A DNA stretch of 48,967 bases from Patescibacteria group bacterium (GCA_018895235.1 JAHIOM010000011.1:1-48967), one strand, 5' to 3'. Shown: positions 9,016-19,051, numbered from the stretch's first letter. Notes: generated from the letters alone by a model not told the origin. Numbers and translations are program-made.

Positions 9016-9161
9016 CCCCGCACAAATTTTGCGGGGTATTCAACCGCAGCCCGCTTCGCCCAACAAGGGATGTCCCTATTCGGGACGCGCAGGCTGCAAA
9101 GATTTACGACTTTATTAAAATTCTTTTATTGAGCGAAAGCGGTGGCAAAATTTAAGCGGGG
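9016..9161. repeat. Structured repeat element, copy B
   Basis: Same architecture as 5410-5558; conserved cccgcttcgcccaacaagg; stems gcagcc/ggctgc and gtccc/gggac. Confidence 0.88.
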
Positions 9162-9197
9162 TGCTCATTTATTTCTTCGCCGACGCTCATCGATAAA

Positions 9198-9854
9198 ATG
9201 AGCAAAATTATTTGGGCAGGACAGTCGTGTTTTCAGATCGCTGTCTCCAATTCTAAAGATCATTCAGCTCAAATTGTGATAGATCCCTTCGATGAAAAAA
9301 TAGGCTTGAAGGCCCCTCGGTTTTCTGCTGATATTCTGCTTATTACCCATAATCATTCGGACCACGACAATAAAAAGATTGTTAAGGGCGAACCGTTTTT
9401 AATAGAAGGTCCCGGCGAATTTGAAGTAAAAGGAGTTTTTATTAGGGGGATTTCTGCTTTTCATGATGATTCGCAGGGAAAAGAAAGGGGGCGAATTACA
9501 ATCTATACTATTGAGGCAGAAGGTATGAAATTTTGTCATTTAGGGGATTTGGGCCAGTCGCAACTAACAGACGAACAGTTAGAGGAGATAGGTTCGGTTG
9601 ATGTTTTAATGATTCCTATCGGTGGGACATATACAATTTCCAGCCAAGAGGCCTCAAAAATAATTTCTCAAATAGAACCGAAAATTGTTATCCCAATGCA
9701 TTATCAGATGCCAAACCTTAAATTAAAATTAGATGACGTTAAGAAGTTTTTGAAAGTTATGGGGAAAAACTCAATTATACCGCAAGAAAAGTTTCAGGTG
9801 AAAGAAAACGCTCTGCCTAAAGAAGGAATGGAAATAGTAATATTAATGCCATAA
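9198..9854 (+). CDS. Metallo-beta-lactamase-fold hydrolase (UPF0173-like)
   Basis: ADILLITHNHSDHD, CHLGDLG, PMHYQMP motifs. Confidence 0.88.
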   Translation: MSKIIWAGQSCFQIAVSNSKDHSAQIVIDPFDEKIGLKAPRFSADILLITHNHSDHDNKKIVKGEPFLIEGPGEFEVKGVFIRGISAFHDDSQGKERGRITIYTIEAEGMKFCHLGDLGQSQLTDEQLEEIGSVDVLMIPIGGTYTISSQEASKIISQIEPKIVIPMHYQMPNLKLKLDDVKKFLKVMGKNSIIPQEKFQVKENALPKEGMEIVILMP

Positions 9855-9861
9855 AAGTTTA

Positions 9862-10080
9862 ATGCCGATCTCGTCTCAAATTAAAGATTTTATAAAAAAA
9901 CTGCAGAATTTACCGTTGCGGCAAAGGAAGATTATTTTATGGGCAGTTGTAATAATTTTAGGGATAGCGCTTGTTTTTCTGTGGTGGAATTTTACCAAGG
10001 AAAAATTAAAAAAAATAGATTTAAACGACGCAGTAAAACAATTTATTCCTTCGGCTGAAGAAGGACAAAATGGAGAGTAA
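9862..10080 (+). CDS. Small single-TM protein
   Basis: ORF between MBL-fold gene and gyrA; one TM ([19 protein letters not shown]). Confidence 0.6.
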   Translation: MPISSQIKDFIKKLQNLPLRQRKIILWAVVIILGIALVFLWWNFTKEKLKKIDLNDAVKQFIPSAEEGQNGE

Positions 10081-10081
10081 A

Positions 10082-12550
10082 ATGCCAGAAAAAATACAAG
10101 AAAAAAATACTAATATTGGTAATGTTAAAAACAGGGAGATAGTTGAGGAAATGAAAGATTCTTACATTGATTATGCAATGTCAGTTATTGTTGCCAGAGC
10201 CCTGCCCGATGTCCGTGATGGCTTAAAGCCGGTTCATCGGAGAATTTTATATGCGATGTTGGAAGATGGTTTAAGGCATAGCGCAAAATACAGAAAATCG
10301 GCGACAGTTGTCGGTTCTGTTTTGGGTCGTTACCATCCCCATGGAGATGTTGCGGTATATGAATCAATGGTTAGGATGGCCCAGGATTTTTCTCTAAGAT
10401 ATCCGCTTATAGAAGGTCAAGGGAATTGGGGTTCAATTGATGGAGATTCTGCTGCGGCAATGAGATATACAGAATGCAAGCTTTCCCTAATTGGCGAAGA
10501 AACTCTCAGAGATATCGAAAAAGAAACGGTTGATTTTTCAGAAAACTATGATGGAACCCGCAAAGAGCCAACGGTTTTGCCCTCTCCTTTACCCCAGCTG
10601 CTTTTAAATGGTTCTCTTGGTATTGCCGTTGGAATGGCGACAAACATCCCTCCTCATAATCTTTCCGAACTAATTGATGCCGTCCTTTGTTTAATTGATC
10701 ATCCAAAAACAGAGACGCCCGATCTTTTTCAATTCGTCCAAGGGCCGGATTTCCCAACTGGCGGCATAATTTATGACCAGAAAGAAATAATCTCCGCTTA
10801 TTCCCAGGGCAAGGGTCCGGTTGTGATGCGCGGCAAAGCGGATGTTATTGAAAAGGGGGGAAACACCCAAATTATTATCAGCGAGATTCCCTACCAGGTT
10901 CAAAAATCAGATTTGGTTATAGAAATGGCGAATCTGGTTTCCGAGAAAAGGGTTGAAGGAATAAGAGATATCAAAGATCTGACCGACAGGGAGGGGATGA
11001 GAATTGTAATTGATGTCAAAAAAGGATACCAACCCCAAAGGATTTTGAATAGATTATATAAATTTACCAATTTGCAGAAGATTTTTTATCTGAATATGTT
11101 GGCTCTGGTTGATGGGATTCAGCCGAAAATTCTCTCGCTTTCCGAATTTCTTAATTATTTTATCGCTCATCGCAAAGAAGTTATTACGAAAAGGACAAAG
11201 TTTGATCTCGAAAAAGCCAAAGAAAGAGCCCATATTTTAGAAGGATTAGTTATAGCTTTGAGAAAAATTGATGCAGTAATCGCTACGATTAAAAAATCCA
11301 AAGATAGAGAAGACGCCAAAAAGAACTTAATGAAAAAGTTCAAACTTACCGAAAGACAGGCGATAGCAATTTTAGAGATGAAGCTGCAAACATTAGCAGG
11401 CCTGGAACGTAAGAAAATTGAGGAAGAATTAAAGGAAATTTTAACCAAGATAAAAGAACTTATCGCAATTTTAAAGAGCCCGGAAAAATTAAAAACTATC
11501 GTTAAGAAAGAATTACAGGAATTAAAAGAAAAATACGGAGACAAGCGAAAAACCAAGGTAATCAAACAGAAACTTGGAGAAATTACTGAAATCGATTTAG
11601 TTCCCTTGGAGGAGACGGTAGTGACGCTTACCAGGGGCGGATATATTAAACGGATAAACCCTACCACTTATAAAATTCAAAAAAGAGGGGGAAAAGGAAT
11701 AATGGGTATGAAAACGATGGGAGATGATATTGTAGAACATTTCCTTTCTGCTTCTACTCACGATAATCTTCTTTTCTTTACTGATTCGGGCAAGATTTTT
11801 CAAACCCAACTTTATGAGATTCCCGAGGGCACAAGGGTAGCTCGTGGCAGAGGTTTGCTGAATTTTTTGGAGATTTCCACCGAAGACAAAGTTCTGGAAT
11901 TGCTGCCAATTAAAAAAGAAGAGGCGGGCAAAACAAAGTTTTTAGTGATGGTTACCAAAAATGGAAAGATAAAAAAGACCGCCCTGGAAGATTTTAAAAA
12001 CGTCAGGAGGTCCGGTATAATCGCTATAAAATTGCAAAAAGGAGATTCTTTGAAGAAAGTTGTCAAAACTACCGGAGAAGATGAAATAATTTTGACCACT
12101 AAAAAAGGCATTGCGATTAGGTTTAAAGAAAAAGACATCAGAACAATGGGCAGATCAGCTGCCGGAGTAAGGGGGATTAACCTTAAAAAGGGAGACGAAG
12201 TGATAGGAATGGATATAGTCCCGTCAGAAGACTCAAAGACGAAAAACAAAAATTATTTATTGGCGGTTATGGAAAATGGTTATGGTAAGAGGACCGATGT
12301 TATCCAATACAGAATTCAGGGAAGGGGAGGTTCGGGCATTAAAACTGCTCAGATTACCTCAAAAACCGGAGAATTGATTTTCACTAAGATTTTATCGGGA
12401 GAGGAAGAAGATTTGATTGTTATTTCCCAAAAAGGTCAAGTAATCAGAACAAAGGTTGGCTCAATATCTATACTCGGCCGCGCAACCCAAGGCATAAGGA
12501 TTATGAGATTAGACCCGGGAGATAAAGTGGCCTCCGGCGCCTGCATTTAA
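10082..12550 (+). CDS. gyrA: DNA gyrase subunit A
   Basis: [72 protein letters not shown]-terminal GyrA repeats with a KRGGKG box. Confidence 0.93.
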   Translation: MPEKIQEKNTNIGNVKNREIVEEMKDSYIDYAMSVIVARALPDVRDGLKPVHRRILYAMLEDGLRHSAKYRKSATVVGSVLGRYHPHGDVAVYESMVRMAQDFSLRYPLIEGQGNWGSIDGDSAAAMRYTECKLSLIGEETLRDIEKETVDFSENYDGTRKEPTVLPSPLPQLLLNGSLGIAVGMATNIPPHNLSELIDAVLCLIDHPKTETPDLFQFVQGPDFPTGGIIYDQKEIISAYSQGKGPVVMRGKADVIEKGGNTQIIISEIPYQVQKSDLVIEMANLVSEKRVEGIRDIKDLTDREGMRIVIDVKKGYQPQRILNRLYKFTNLQKIFYLNMLALVDGIQPKILSLSEFLNYFIAHRKEVITKRTKFDLEKAKERAHILEGLVIALRKIDAVIATIKKSKDREDAKKNLMKKFKLTERQAIAILEMKLQTLAGLERKKIEEELKEILTKIKELIAILKSPEKLKTIVKKELQELKEKYGDKRKTKVIKQKLGEITEIDLVPLEETVVTLTRGGYIKRINPTTYKIQKRGGKGIMGMKTMGDDIVEHFLSASTHDNLLFFTDSGKIFQTQLYEIPEGTRVARGRGLLNFLEISTEDKVLELLPIKKEEAGKTKFLVMVTKNGKIKKTALEDFKNVRRSGIIAIKLQKGDSLKKVVKTTGEDEIILTTKKGIAIRFKEKDIRTMGRSAAGVRGINLKKGDEVIGMDIVPSEDSKTKNKNYLLAVMENGYGKRTDVIQYRIQGRGGSGIKTAQITSKTGELIFTKILSGEEEDLIVISQKGQVIRTKVGSISILGRATQGIRIMRLDPGDKVASGACI

Positions 12551-12592
12551 GCGGTAATCAATAATAGTTGCAGGTTTTTATGGTTTTATTGT

Positions 12593-12643
12593 ATAATTAT
12601 AAGTGAGGAAGAAATGAGAATTTATTCTCATTTCGACCGAGCG
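12593..12643 (+). repeat. Hairpin repeat, agtgaggaagaaatga..tcatttcgaccgagcg family, copy 1
   Basis: Identical core to 12667-12717, 74-bp period; stem gaaatgagaat/attctcatttc. Confidence 0.92.
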
Positions 12644-12666
12644 ATTAAATATGTAGCGTAGCTATA

Positions 12667-12717
12667 ATAATTATAAGTGAGGAAGAAATGAGAATTTATT
12701 CTCATTTCGACCGAGCG
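12667..12717 (+). repeat. Hairpin repeat, copy 2
   Basis: 51-bp identity with copy 1. Confidence 0.92.
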
Positions 12718-12762
12718 CATAATTATTTGGTAGAACCAACATAATTTTATAATATAGCGAAT

Positions 12763-13098
12763 ATGGTAATTATGAAAAAAATATATATTTTACCTCTTCT
12801 GATTATTATAGGCGTATCATTTGTTAGTTTGGCAACCGCGGCTGAAATTACTAATCCGTTAGGCAACACCAAAGATATTAAAACCCTTATAACCAAAATT
12901 GCTGACGGAGTAGTGGTTATTATTGGTCCTATAGCAACTATAATGTTAATAGTCGCCGGTATTTTGTATCTTACTTCAGCTGGCAACCCCGAAAGAATTA
13001 ATAACGCAAAAACCGCTCTTATATACGCTGTGATTGGAATTGCCGTTGCTATATCGGCAAAAGGAGTAGCTGAATTTATTGGAACCACCTTAAAATAA
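12763..13098 (+). CDS. T4SS-pilin/VirB2-like small membrane protein
   Basis: Signal peptide plus two TMs, VIIGPIATIMLIVAGILYLTSAGNPERINNAKTALIYAVIGIAVAI. Confidence 0.8.
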   Translation: MVIMKKIYILPLLIIIGVSFVSLATAAEITNPLGNTKDIKTLITKIADGVVVIIGPIATIMLIVAGILYLTSAGNPERINNAKTALIYAVIGIAVAISAKGVAEFIGTTLK

Positions 13099-13147
13099 AT
13101 AAAAATTTAAAGGTCGATAAAAACAAAAAAATAATAGAAAAAACAAA

Positions 13148-13453
13148 ATGAAAAGAAATTTAATCGCCTTGTCCCTTATTGTTGTTATTTTGGCTGCGCC
13201 GGTATTGGTTTTGGCGCAAAAACAAGGTCTTACTCTTGATGGTATAATCAACAGCATAAAAAACGCCACTTGGAAGGTTTTTGGGATAATAGCTATTGTT
13301 ATGTTTGTTGTGGCTGGCGTATTGTTCTTAACAGCCGGCGGAGATCCTGAAAAAGTTGGTACGGCAAGAAAGGCCTTTATATGGGGAGTGGCAGGTGTAA
13401 TAGTGGGTATTTTAGCTTTCTCCATAATAACGTTCGTGGAGGCGCTATTGTAG
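13148..13453 (+). CDS. T4SS-pilin/VirB2-like small membrane protein
   Basis: Paralog: VFGIIAIVMFVVAGVLFLTAGGDPEKVGTARKAFIWGVAGVIVGILAFSI. Confidence 0.82.
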   Translation: MKRNLIALSLIVVILAAPVLVLAQKQGLTLDGIINSIKNATWKVFGIIAIVMFVVAGVLFLTAGGDPEKVGTARKAFIWGVAGVIVGILAFSIITFVEALL

Positions 13454-13477
13454 TTTGATGAAGAAATTAAAACCGAG

Positions 13478-13522
13478 ATAACTCTATTGGGTGGCGCGCG
13501 CTACCAAATAGAGTTATCTTCA
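13478..13522. repeat. Long perfect-stem hairpin between pilin paralogs 2 and 3
   Basis: agataactctatt...aatagagttatct around ggcgcgcgct. Confidence 0.82.
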
Positions 13523-13539
13523 TAGATTGTCTGGATAAA

Positions 13540-13860
13540 ATGAAAAAAATATTATTTATATTAAGTGCATTATCAATTATTTTGATTTTGCCAGAGATGG
13601 TTTTTGCAGCTTCTGTGCCCGAACCGTCGGGGGGGTTGGATCTAACTAATGTAATAAAGGGCATAGCAAGTGCTATGTGGAAGATATTTGGATTAGTGGC
13701 AATTGTTATGTTTGTAGTTTCTGGTATTTCATTTTTAACCGCTCAGGGAGAACCGGAAAAGCTTAAAAAAGCAAAAGATTCTTTTATCTGGGGTGTGGCA
13801 GGCGTAGTAGTCGCTATTTTAGCTTATTCTATTGTAGCCATGGTTTCTTCATTATTTTAA
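13540..13860 (+). CDS. T4SS-pilin/VirB2-like small membrane protein
   Basis: Paralog: IFGLVAIVMFVVSGISFLTAQGEPEKLKKAKDSFIWGVAGVVVAILAYSI. Confidence 0.82.
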   Translation: MKKILFILSALSIILILPEMVFAASVPEPSGGLDLTNVIKGIASAMWKIFGLVAIVMFVVSGISFLTAQGEPEKLKKAKDSFIWGVAGVVVAILAYSIVAMVSSLF

Positions 13861-13921
13861 AGCAGCAGGTTCTTAAGTGATAAAATAAAACAGGGATTAC
13901 TCTGTTAGTTAAAGTTTCAAC

Positions 13922-14221
13922 ATGAAAAAAAACTTAATTATTTTCTTACTCATTGTAGCGCTTTTTTTGCCCACGATAATATTAGCAGCGACAGATCTTA
14001 ATCAGACACTTTTAAATATAAGGAAAGCGGTGTGGGATATTTTTGTAGTATTAGTAATCATTTGTTTTATTGTTGCCGGCATTATGTTTTTAATGTCGCA
14101 GGGCGATCCCGAAAAAATGAAAACCGCTAAAAAGGCCCTTTTAGCGGCTGTTATTGGGACGGCAGTCGGGATCTTGGCTTATTCAGCTATGAGCATAATA
14201 AAAACAATTATTGGTAATTAG
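13922..14221 (+). CDS. T4SS-pilin/VirB2-like small membrane protein
   Basis: Paralog: IFVVLVIICFIVAGIMFLMSQGDPEKMKTAKKALLAAVIGTAVGILAYSA. Confidence 0.82.
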   Translation: MKKNLIIFLLIVALFLPTIILAATDLNQTLLNIRKAVWDIFVVLVIICFIVAGIMFLMSQGDPEKMKTAKKALLAAVIGTAVGILAYSAMSIIKTIIGN

Positions 14222-14329
14222 AAATATTCTAGAGCCGCGATGACGAAATTTAAACACGCGCATAGATTTTCTTGCGCGTTTTGGTTTCTATTGGCAAATA
14301 TGGGGAGTTTTAGTATAGTATTTATAGAG

Positions 14330-14412
14330 GCGGGTATGGCGAAACAGCAGACGCGCCAGCCTTAGGAGCTGGTGAGAGCAATCTCGTGGGGGTGCAAATC
14401 CTCCTACCCGCA
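14330..14412 (+). tRNA. tRNA-Leu(TAG), CCA encoded (14413-14415)
   Basis: Acceptor gcgggta/tacccgc; anticodon loop cttagga in ccagc/gctgg. Confidence 0.93.
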
Positions 14413-14420
14413 CCAAATTA

Positions 14421-14449
14421 AAAAACCGCCCTGCGGCGATTTTTTTTGT
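14421..14449. terminator. Rho-independent terminator
   Basis: aaaaaccgccctgcggcgattttttt. Confidence 0.7.
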
Positions 14450-14473
14450 TTTTTTATTCTTTATTATTTCGTA

Positions 14474-14902
14474 TTAGCTCTCTTTTATAGAAATGCCCTT
14501 TTTGTTTTTAGTTAAGTTTTTGGGGAATTTTATCATCAAAAGACCTTTATTAAATTCTGCCTGGGAATGAGAAACATCAATATCTTCAGGTAAGATTATT
14601 TTTCTGGAAAAGGAGCCCCAGTGGCATTCCCGGTAAAAATAGTTTTTGTTATCATTATTTTCAGGATTCGGCCTGCACCCCTTTATTATAAGCATGTCTT
14701 TATCAATTTGAATTTCTATCTCTTTGGAAGAAATGCCGGCTATAGCCGTTAATACCACGAAGTTAGATTCATTTTCGTAAACATCTACTGCCAATTGCCC
14801 GTCGCTTTGGAAGAGTTTTTCTCCCCCCTTATTTAACACTTCTGCCGGGATGGGAGAAGACGAGGATGGTTCTTTTATTTTTATTTTTTTGGAAGAATAC
14901 AT
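14474..14902 (-). CDS. Hsp20/alpha-crystallin family small heat shock protein
   Basis: QLAVDVYENESNFVVLTAIAGISSKEIEIQIDKDMLIIKG ... FSRKIILPEDID pattern. Confidence 0.88.
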   Translation of the reverse strand: MYSSKKIKIKEPSSSSPIPAEVLNKGGEKLFQSDGQLAVDVYENESNFVVLTAIAGISSKEIEIQIDKDMLIIKGCRPNPENNDNKNYFYRECHWGSFSRKIILPEDIDVSHSQAEFNKGLLMIKFPKNLTKNKKGISIKES

Positions 14903-15654
14903 ATACTTTTCATCTTTTTAAGTTTTCTAAACGCCAGGGTGATAAACAAAGCAAGGCCTAATAAGATTACTACGGGAATAATAAACTTTAATGGTGTTCC
15001 AATTTCCATTATAGAGAAATTATAGAGACCGTGCAACAGAACGGCGATTGACAGTCCTAAAATCGTTAGTCCCGACCTTCTATTTTTAAAGAGCGACAGA
15101 GCCAAGAAATAGCCGACTAGTCCGGAACATAAGGCGTGCAAGAAAGTTGCGCCAACAAACCTGAAAAAGCTGATAATAATGGTTCTGGTAAAAAGTTCAT
15201 TCAAAGAGAATATTTTTTCAGCCGGCGGCAACAGGTATAAAATATTTTCCAAGGCAGCAAAACCCAAAGCGCCGACTATCATATAGATCATTGCGTCCAC
15301 CGGTTCGTCAAAGGCAAGATTTTTTAAAACCTTTCCTTTGACTAACAGATATTTGAAGAGCTCTTCAACGAAGGCTATAGCTAAAAACCAATAAAGCAGG
15401 GAAGTTAAAAGGGAAGGAAGGGTAATTGCGTTTATTACATGCGCTAATCCAAACTCCACTGCAAAAACCGGTATAGTAATTACCATTCCCCAAAAGAAGA
15501 TTTTTAAAATCATTCTGGTAGGCTCGGCAAGTTTGTCTTTTCTTAAAAATTGCAAAAGCCAGGTAACGCTCGCTGTCGTTCCGAAAAATATATATATAAC
15601 AAAACGCGACATTGGTACTGCTATTCTTGCTAAGAGAGGAATTAAAAAATTCAT
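14881..15654 (-). CDS. PrsW-family intramembrane protease
   Basis: Polytopic; FVEELFKYLLVKG, ALENILYL, HALCSGLVGYF motifs. Confidence 0.85.
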   Translation of the reverse strand: MNFLIPLLARIAVPMSRFVIYIFFGTTASVTWLLQFLRKDKLAEPTRMILKIFFWGMVITIPVFAVEFGLAHVINAITLPSLLTSLLYWFLAIAFVEELFKYLLVKGKVLKNLAFDEPVDAMIYMIVGALGFAALENILYLLPPAEKIFSLNELFTRTIIISFFRFVGATFLHALCSGLVGYFLALSLFKNRRSGLTILGLSIAVLLHGLYNFSIMEIGTPLKFIIPVVILLGLALFITLAFRKLKKMKSICILPKK

Positions 15655-15660
15655 GCAATT

Positions 15661-17748
15661 TTATGATTTTGGCTTGCCCTCCGAAGTTTTAACGTAGGAG
15701 GGCCATTTCTCGACCATCAAAGATTTTTTTCTGTTTTTAACTGGCAATTGCTGATAAATTTCCTCGGTTATAAAAGGAATAAACGGGTGTAATAATTTCA
15801 GAGAGGTTAACAGCGTGTATAAGATAACTTTTTGACTTTTTGCCCCTGAGCTTTGAGTTTTGAATTTTTCTATATAAACGTCGCAAAAGTCATGCCAGAA
15901 AAAATCGTATAGTTTATGGGCTGCTTTACCGAAATTGAACGCCTTAATGTCTTTTGTAGTTGATTCTACTATTTTTTCCAATGTTTTCAAAATCTTTTTA
16001 TCGGCTGAGGTTAAATCTTTATCTTTAGGTTTGTTTATTAATAGCGGGGTATTACCTGTTTTTTGCAAAACAAACCTTGAAGCATTCCAGATTTTATTGC
16101 AAAACTTTTTACCCATTAAAATATTATCTTCCACAAATTTTATATCTTGTCCTCCCATAATCTGGAAAGATAAACCAAAACGCGTAGCATCAGCTCCATA
16201 TTTTTCAATTAAATCCATAGGATTAATGCCGGTGCCAAGGGATTTTGACATTCTTTTCCCATCTCTGGTTAAAACTGTAGCGTGAATTATTACATCTTCA
16301 AAGGGTATTTTTCTCATAAATTCCATTCCCGAAAATATCATTCTTGTAACCCAAAGATTTAAAATGTCCCTGGCAGTAGTTAATACACTTGTCGGATAGA
16401 ATGTTTTTAAATCTTTTGTTTTTTCTGGCCAGCCCAAAGTAGCGAACGGCCAAAGGGCTGAACTAAACCAAGTATCTAAAACATCATTCTCGCCCTCAAG
16501 GGGAATTTTATGGCCCCACCAGATTTGGCGGGATACACACCAGTCCTTTATATTAGAAAGCCAATCAAGATAAGGTTTTTTAAAAGAAGCGGGATGAAAC
16601 TTTATTTTTCCATCTTTAACCGGCTTTCCTGCAATCTTGGCGAGTTCCTTCATATTCAAAAACCATTGTAGAGAAGGGATTGATTCAACCGTGGTATGGC
16701 AGCGATAACATTTTGGGATTTGATGTTGGTATTCTTCAATCTTTTCTAAATAACCCTGTTCTTGTAAATCGGCAACAACTTTTTCCCTTGTTTCCAAAAT
16801 CCTTAGTCCTGAATATTTTTCCGGCACATTTATCATTTTTCCTTTTTCATCAATAACCTGAACAATTTCCAATTTATGTCTTTGTCCTATTTCATAATCA
16901 ACAAAATCATGAGCGGGAGTTACTTTCAAGGCGCCCGTGCCAAAATTAACATCAATTAAATCATCGGTTACAACAGGAATTTCTTTATTAACGAGGGGCA
17001 GTATAAGTTTTTTACCGATTAAACCCTTAAATCTTTTGTCTTTTGGATTAACCGCCACTGCCGTGTCTCCCAACATTGTTTCCGGTCTTGTAGTGGCAAC
17101 AGTAATAAATTTATTTTTATCATCTGCCAAAAGATATTTTATATACCAAAGTTTTCCTTTTTCTTCTTCGTATTCCAGTTCCAAATCAGATAAACTGGTT
17201 TGGCACCTTGGGCACCAACTAACCACCCTTTTTCCCTTATAAAGCCAGCCCTTTTTGTAATAATGTAAAAATGCTTCTTTCACTGCTTCAGAATAACCTT
17301 GGTCCATGGTAAAGCGAGTTCTTGACCAATCAAGCGAGCAGCCTAATTTTTTAAGTTGATTTAAAATAATATCCCCGTATTTATTTTTCCAAGCCCAAAT
17401 TTCTTCAATAAATTTTTCTCTGCCTAAATCAAACCGAGATTTTCCCTCTTTTCTTAATTTTTTTTCAACTACATTCTGAGTAGCAATTCCAGCATGATCG
17501 GTTCCCGGCAGCCAAAGGGTTTTAAAACCCTGCATTCTTTTAAACCTAATTATTGTATCTTGAATAACCGAGTTTAACGCATGGCCCATGTGGAGTTCAC
17601 CCGTAACATTTGGAGGGGGAATAACTATGGTAAAGGGCTTTTTATGGGTTTTAGGAAGTTTGTCGGGATTAAAAAAGCCGGACTCCTCCCAGAGTTTATA
17701 AATCTTTCCTTCAACTTCTTTTGGTTCGTAAGTTTTTGGTAAATCCAT
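15661..17748 (-). CDS. valS: Valyl-tRNA synthetase
   Basis: PPPNVTGELHMGHALN (HIGH), TRDGKRMSKSLG (KMSKS), editing domain TTRPETMLGDTAVAVNP. Confidence 0.96.
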   Translation of the reverse strand: MDLPKTYEPKEVEGKIYKLWEESGFFNPDKLPKTHKKPFTIVIPPPNVTGELHMGHALNSVIQDTIIRFKRMQGFKTLWLPGTDHAGIATQNVVEKKLRKEGKSRFDLGREKFIEEIWAWKNKYGDIILNQLKKLGCSLDWSRTRFTMDQGYSEAVKEAFLHYYKKGWLYKGKRVVSWCPRCQTSLSDLELEYEEEKGKLWYIKYLLADDKNKFITVATTRPETMLGDTAVAVNPKDKRFKGLIGKKLILPLVNKEIPVVTDDLIDVNFGTGALKVTPAHDFVDYEIGQRHKLEIVQVIDEKGKMINVPEKYSGLRILETREKVVADLQEQGYLEKIEEYQHQIPKCYRCHTTVESIPSLQWFLNMKELAKIAGKPVKDGKIKFHPASFKKPYLDWLSNIKDWCVSRQIWWGHKIPLEGENDVLDTWFSSALWPFATLGWPEKTKDLKTFYPTSVLTTARDILNLWVTRMIFSGMEFMRKIPFEDVIIHATVLTRDGKRMSKSLGTGINPMDLIEKYGADATRFGLSFQIMGGQDIKFVEDNILMGKKFCNKIWNASRFVLQKTGNTPLLINKPKDKDLTSADKKILKTLEKIVESTTKDIKAFNFGKAAHKLYDFFWHDFCDVYIEKFKTQSSGAKSQKVILYTLLTSLKLLHPFIPFITEEIYQQLPVKNRKKSLMVEKWPSYVKTSEGKPKS

Positions 17749-17756
17749 ATAGTTGA

Positions 17757-18941
17757 TTATTCTATTTTAAGATTAGCATCAACTTTGATTTTTTTCCACT
17801 TTTCTTTTTTTCCACCTTTATATTTAAAGTAGCCGGCAATTGCTACCATCAAAGCATTATCGGTGCAGTTTTCCGGCTTTGGAATGAACAGTTTAGCTTT
17901 CGGGACCAACTTTTTTACCCTTTCTGTAAACTGTTTTCTTAATTCCTTATTCGCCACTACGCCGCCGCCGAGGATTATTGATTTTGCTTTTCTGTTGATT
18001 GCGGCATTAATAGTTTTTCTGGCTAAAACATCAATTATTGACTGTTGAATCTCTTTGCACATTTCTTGGATGTATTTTTTATCTTTTCTTACCTTTTTTA
18101 AATTATCATAAAGCACCGCAGTTTTTAAACCGGAAAAACTAAAATCATAATCTTTAGTGTTTATCATCGGACGAGGCAACTTAATTTTCGGTTTGCCGAA
18201 AAATTCAGCGGCCCGTTTGGAAATTTCAGGTCCGCCGGGATAACCCAATCCCAGAATTCTTGCAGTTTTGTCAAAACATTCGCCGGCAGCATCGTCTCTT
18301 GTTTCACCTAGAATTTCATATTTGCCGAAGCCCTTCATTAAAAATAATAAAGTGTGGCCGCCAGAAACAATTAGACAAATGGCGGGGAAATCCCTTTTGA
18401 TTAGTTTCTTTATTTTTCCGTTCTGAAGCATATTTACAAAAATATGAGCTTTAACGTGATTTACTGAAATTATGGGTAAATCCCAAAAATAAGATAGGGT
18501 TTTAGCAAAATTTACTCCGGTCCATAAACATGGTTCAAGCCCAGGCCCGTTTGTTACTGCGATTAAATCGATATCTGGTTTTTGGTATTTTTTAAAAAAA
18601 GAAGTAATTCTTTTTTGCAGCTCTTTTTCTCTTTCTAATATTTTTTCTAAATCTTTAAACTTAAAACTATAATCTTTCTTTTTAGATTTTGAGTTTTTTA
18701 TTTTTGATAATCTCGATTTTCTTAGAGAATCAATTAAAACTGGCACCAGATTTTTTTGATGTTCCCTTTTCGCCAGAGCCGGGTAAACCCCGCCCCATTT
18801 TTTATGGATTTCAACTTGCGAAGATATGATATTACTTAGAACCTTAAAAGAGCCGTTTTCTCCGGTTTTTACTATAGTAATTCCAGTATCGTCGCAAGAA
18901 GTTTCAATCGCTAAAATTGTTATTTCTTTCTTAGTTTTCAT
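17757..18941 (-). CDS. tsaD: tRNA N6-adenosine threonylcarbamoyltransferase TsaD
   Basis: ILAIETSCDDTGI, KREHQKNLVPVL, VNHVKAHI, VSGGHTLL, GGGVVANKELR. Confidence 0.95.
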   Translation of the reverse strand: MKTKKEITILAIETSCDDTGITIVKTGENGSFKVLSNIISSQVEIHKKWGGVYPALAKREHQKNLVPVLIDSLRKSRLSKIKNSKSKKKDYSFKFKDLEKILEREKELQKRITSFFKKYQKPDIDLIAVTNGPGLEPCLWTGVNFAKTLSYFWDLPIISVNHVKAHIFVNMLQNGKIKKLIKRDFPAICLIVSGGHTLLFLMKGFGKYEILGETRDDAAGECFDKTARILGLGYPGGPEISKRAAEFFGKPKIKLPRPMINTKDYDFSFSGLKTAVLYDNLKKVRKDKKYIQEMCKEIQQSIIDVLARKTINAAINRKAKSIILGGGVVANKELRKQFTERVKKLVPKAKLFIPKPENCTDNALMVAIAGYFKYKGGKKEKWKKIKVDANLKIE

Positions 18942-19051
18942 TATCTTTACATTTTGTCAGAAAACTTGCTTTTTTTCAATCCATTCGATATACTCAGGAT
19001 TGCCCTGAACTTGTCTGGGGGTAATTTTTAAGATAAAATTAAAGAACATTT

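Noticed and set aside
11167-12249. Minus-strand ORFs of 145-166 aa inside gyrA
   Set aside because: Fully overlapped by a confidently identified gyrA frame; Ser/Ile/Phe-rich shadow translation.
12747-13664. Minus-strand ORFs opposite the T4SS-pilin genes
   Set aside because: Antisense of hydrophobic repeated genes; the plus-strand frames have signal peptides and paralogy.
18600-18760. Lys-rich ~40-aa insertion in TsaD as a possible new domain
   Set aside because: Low-complexity charged insertion; no repeat or palindrome signature and likely lineage variation.
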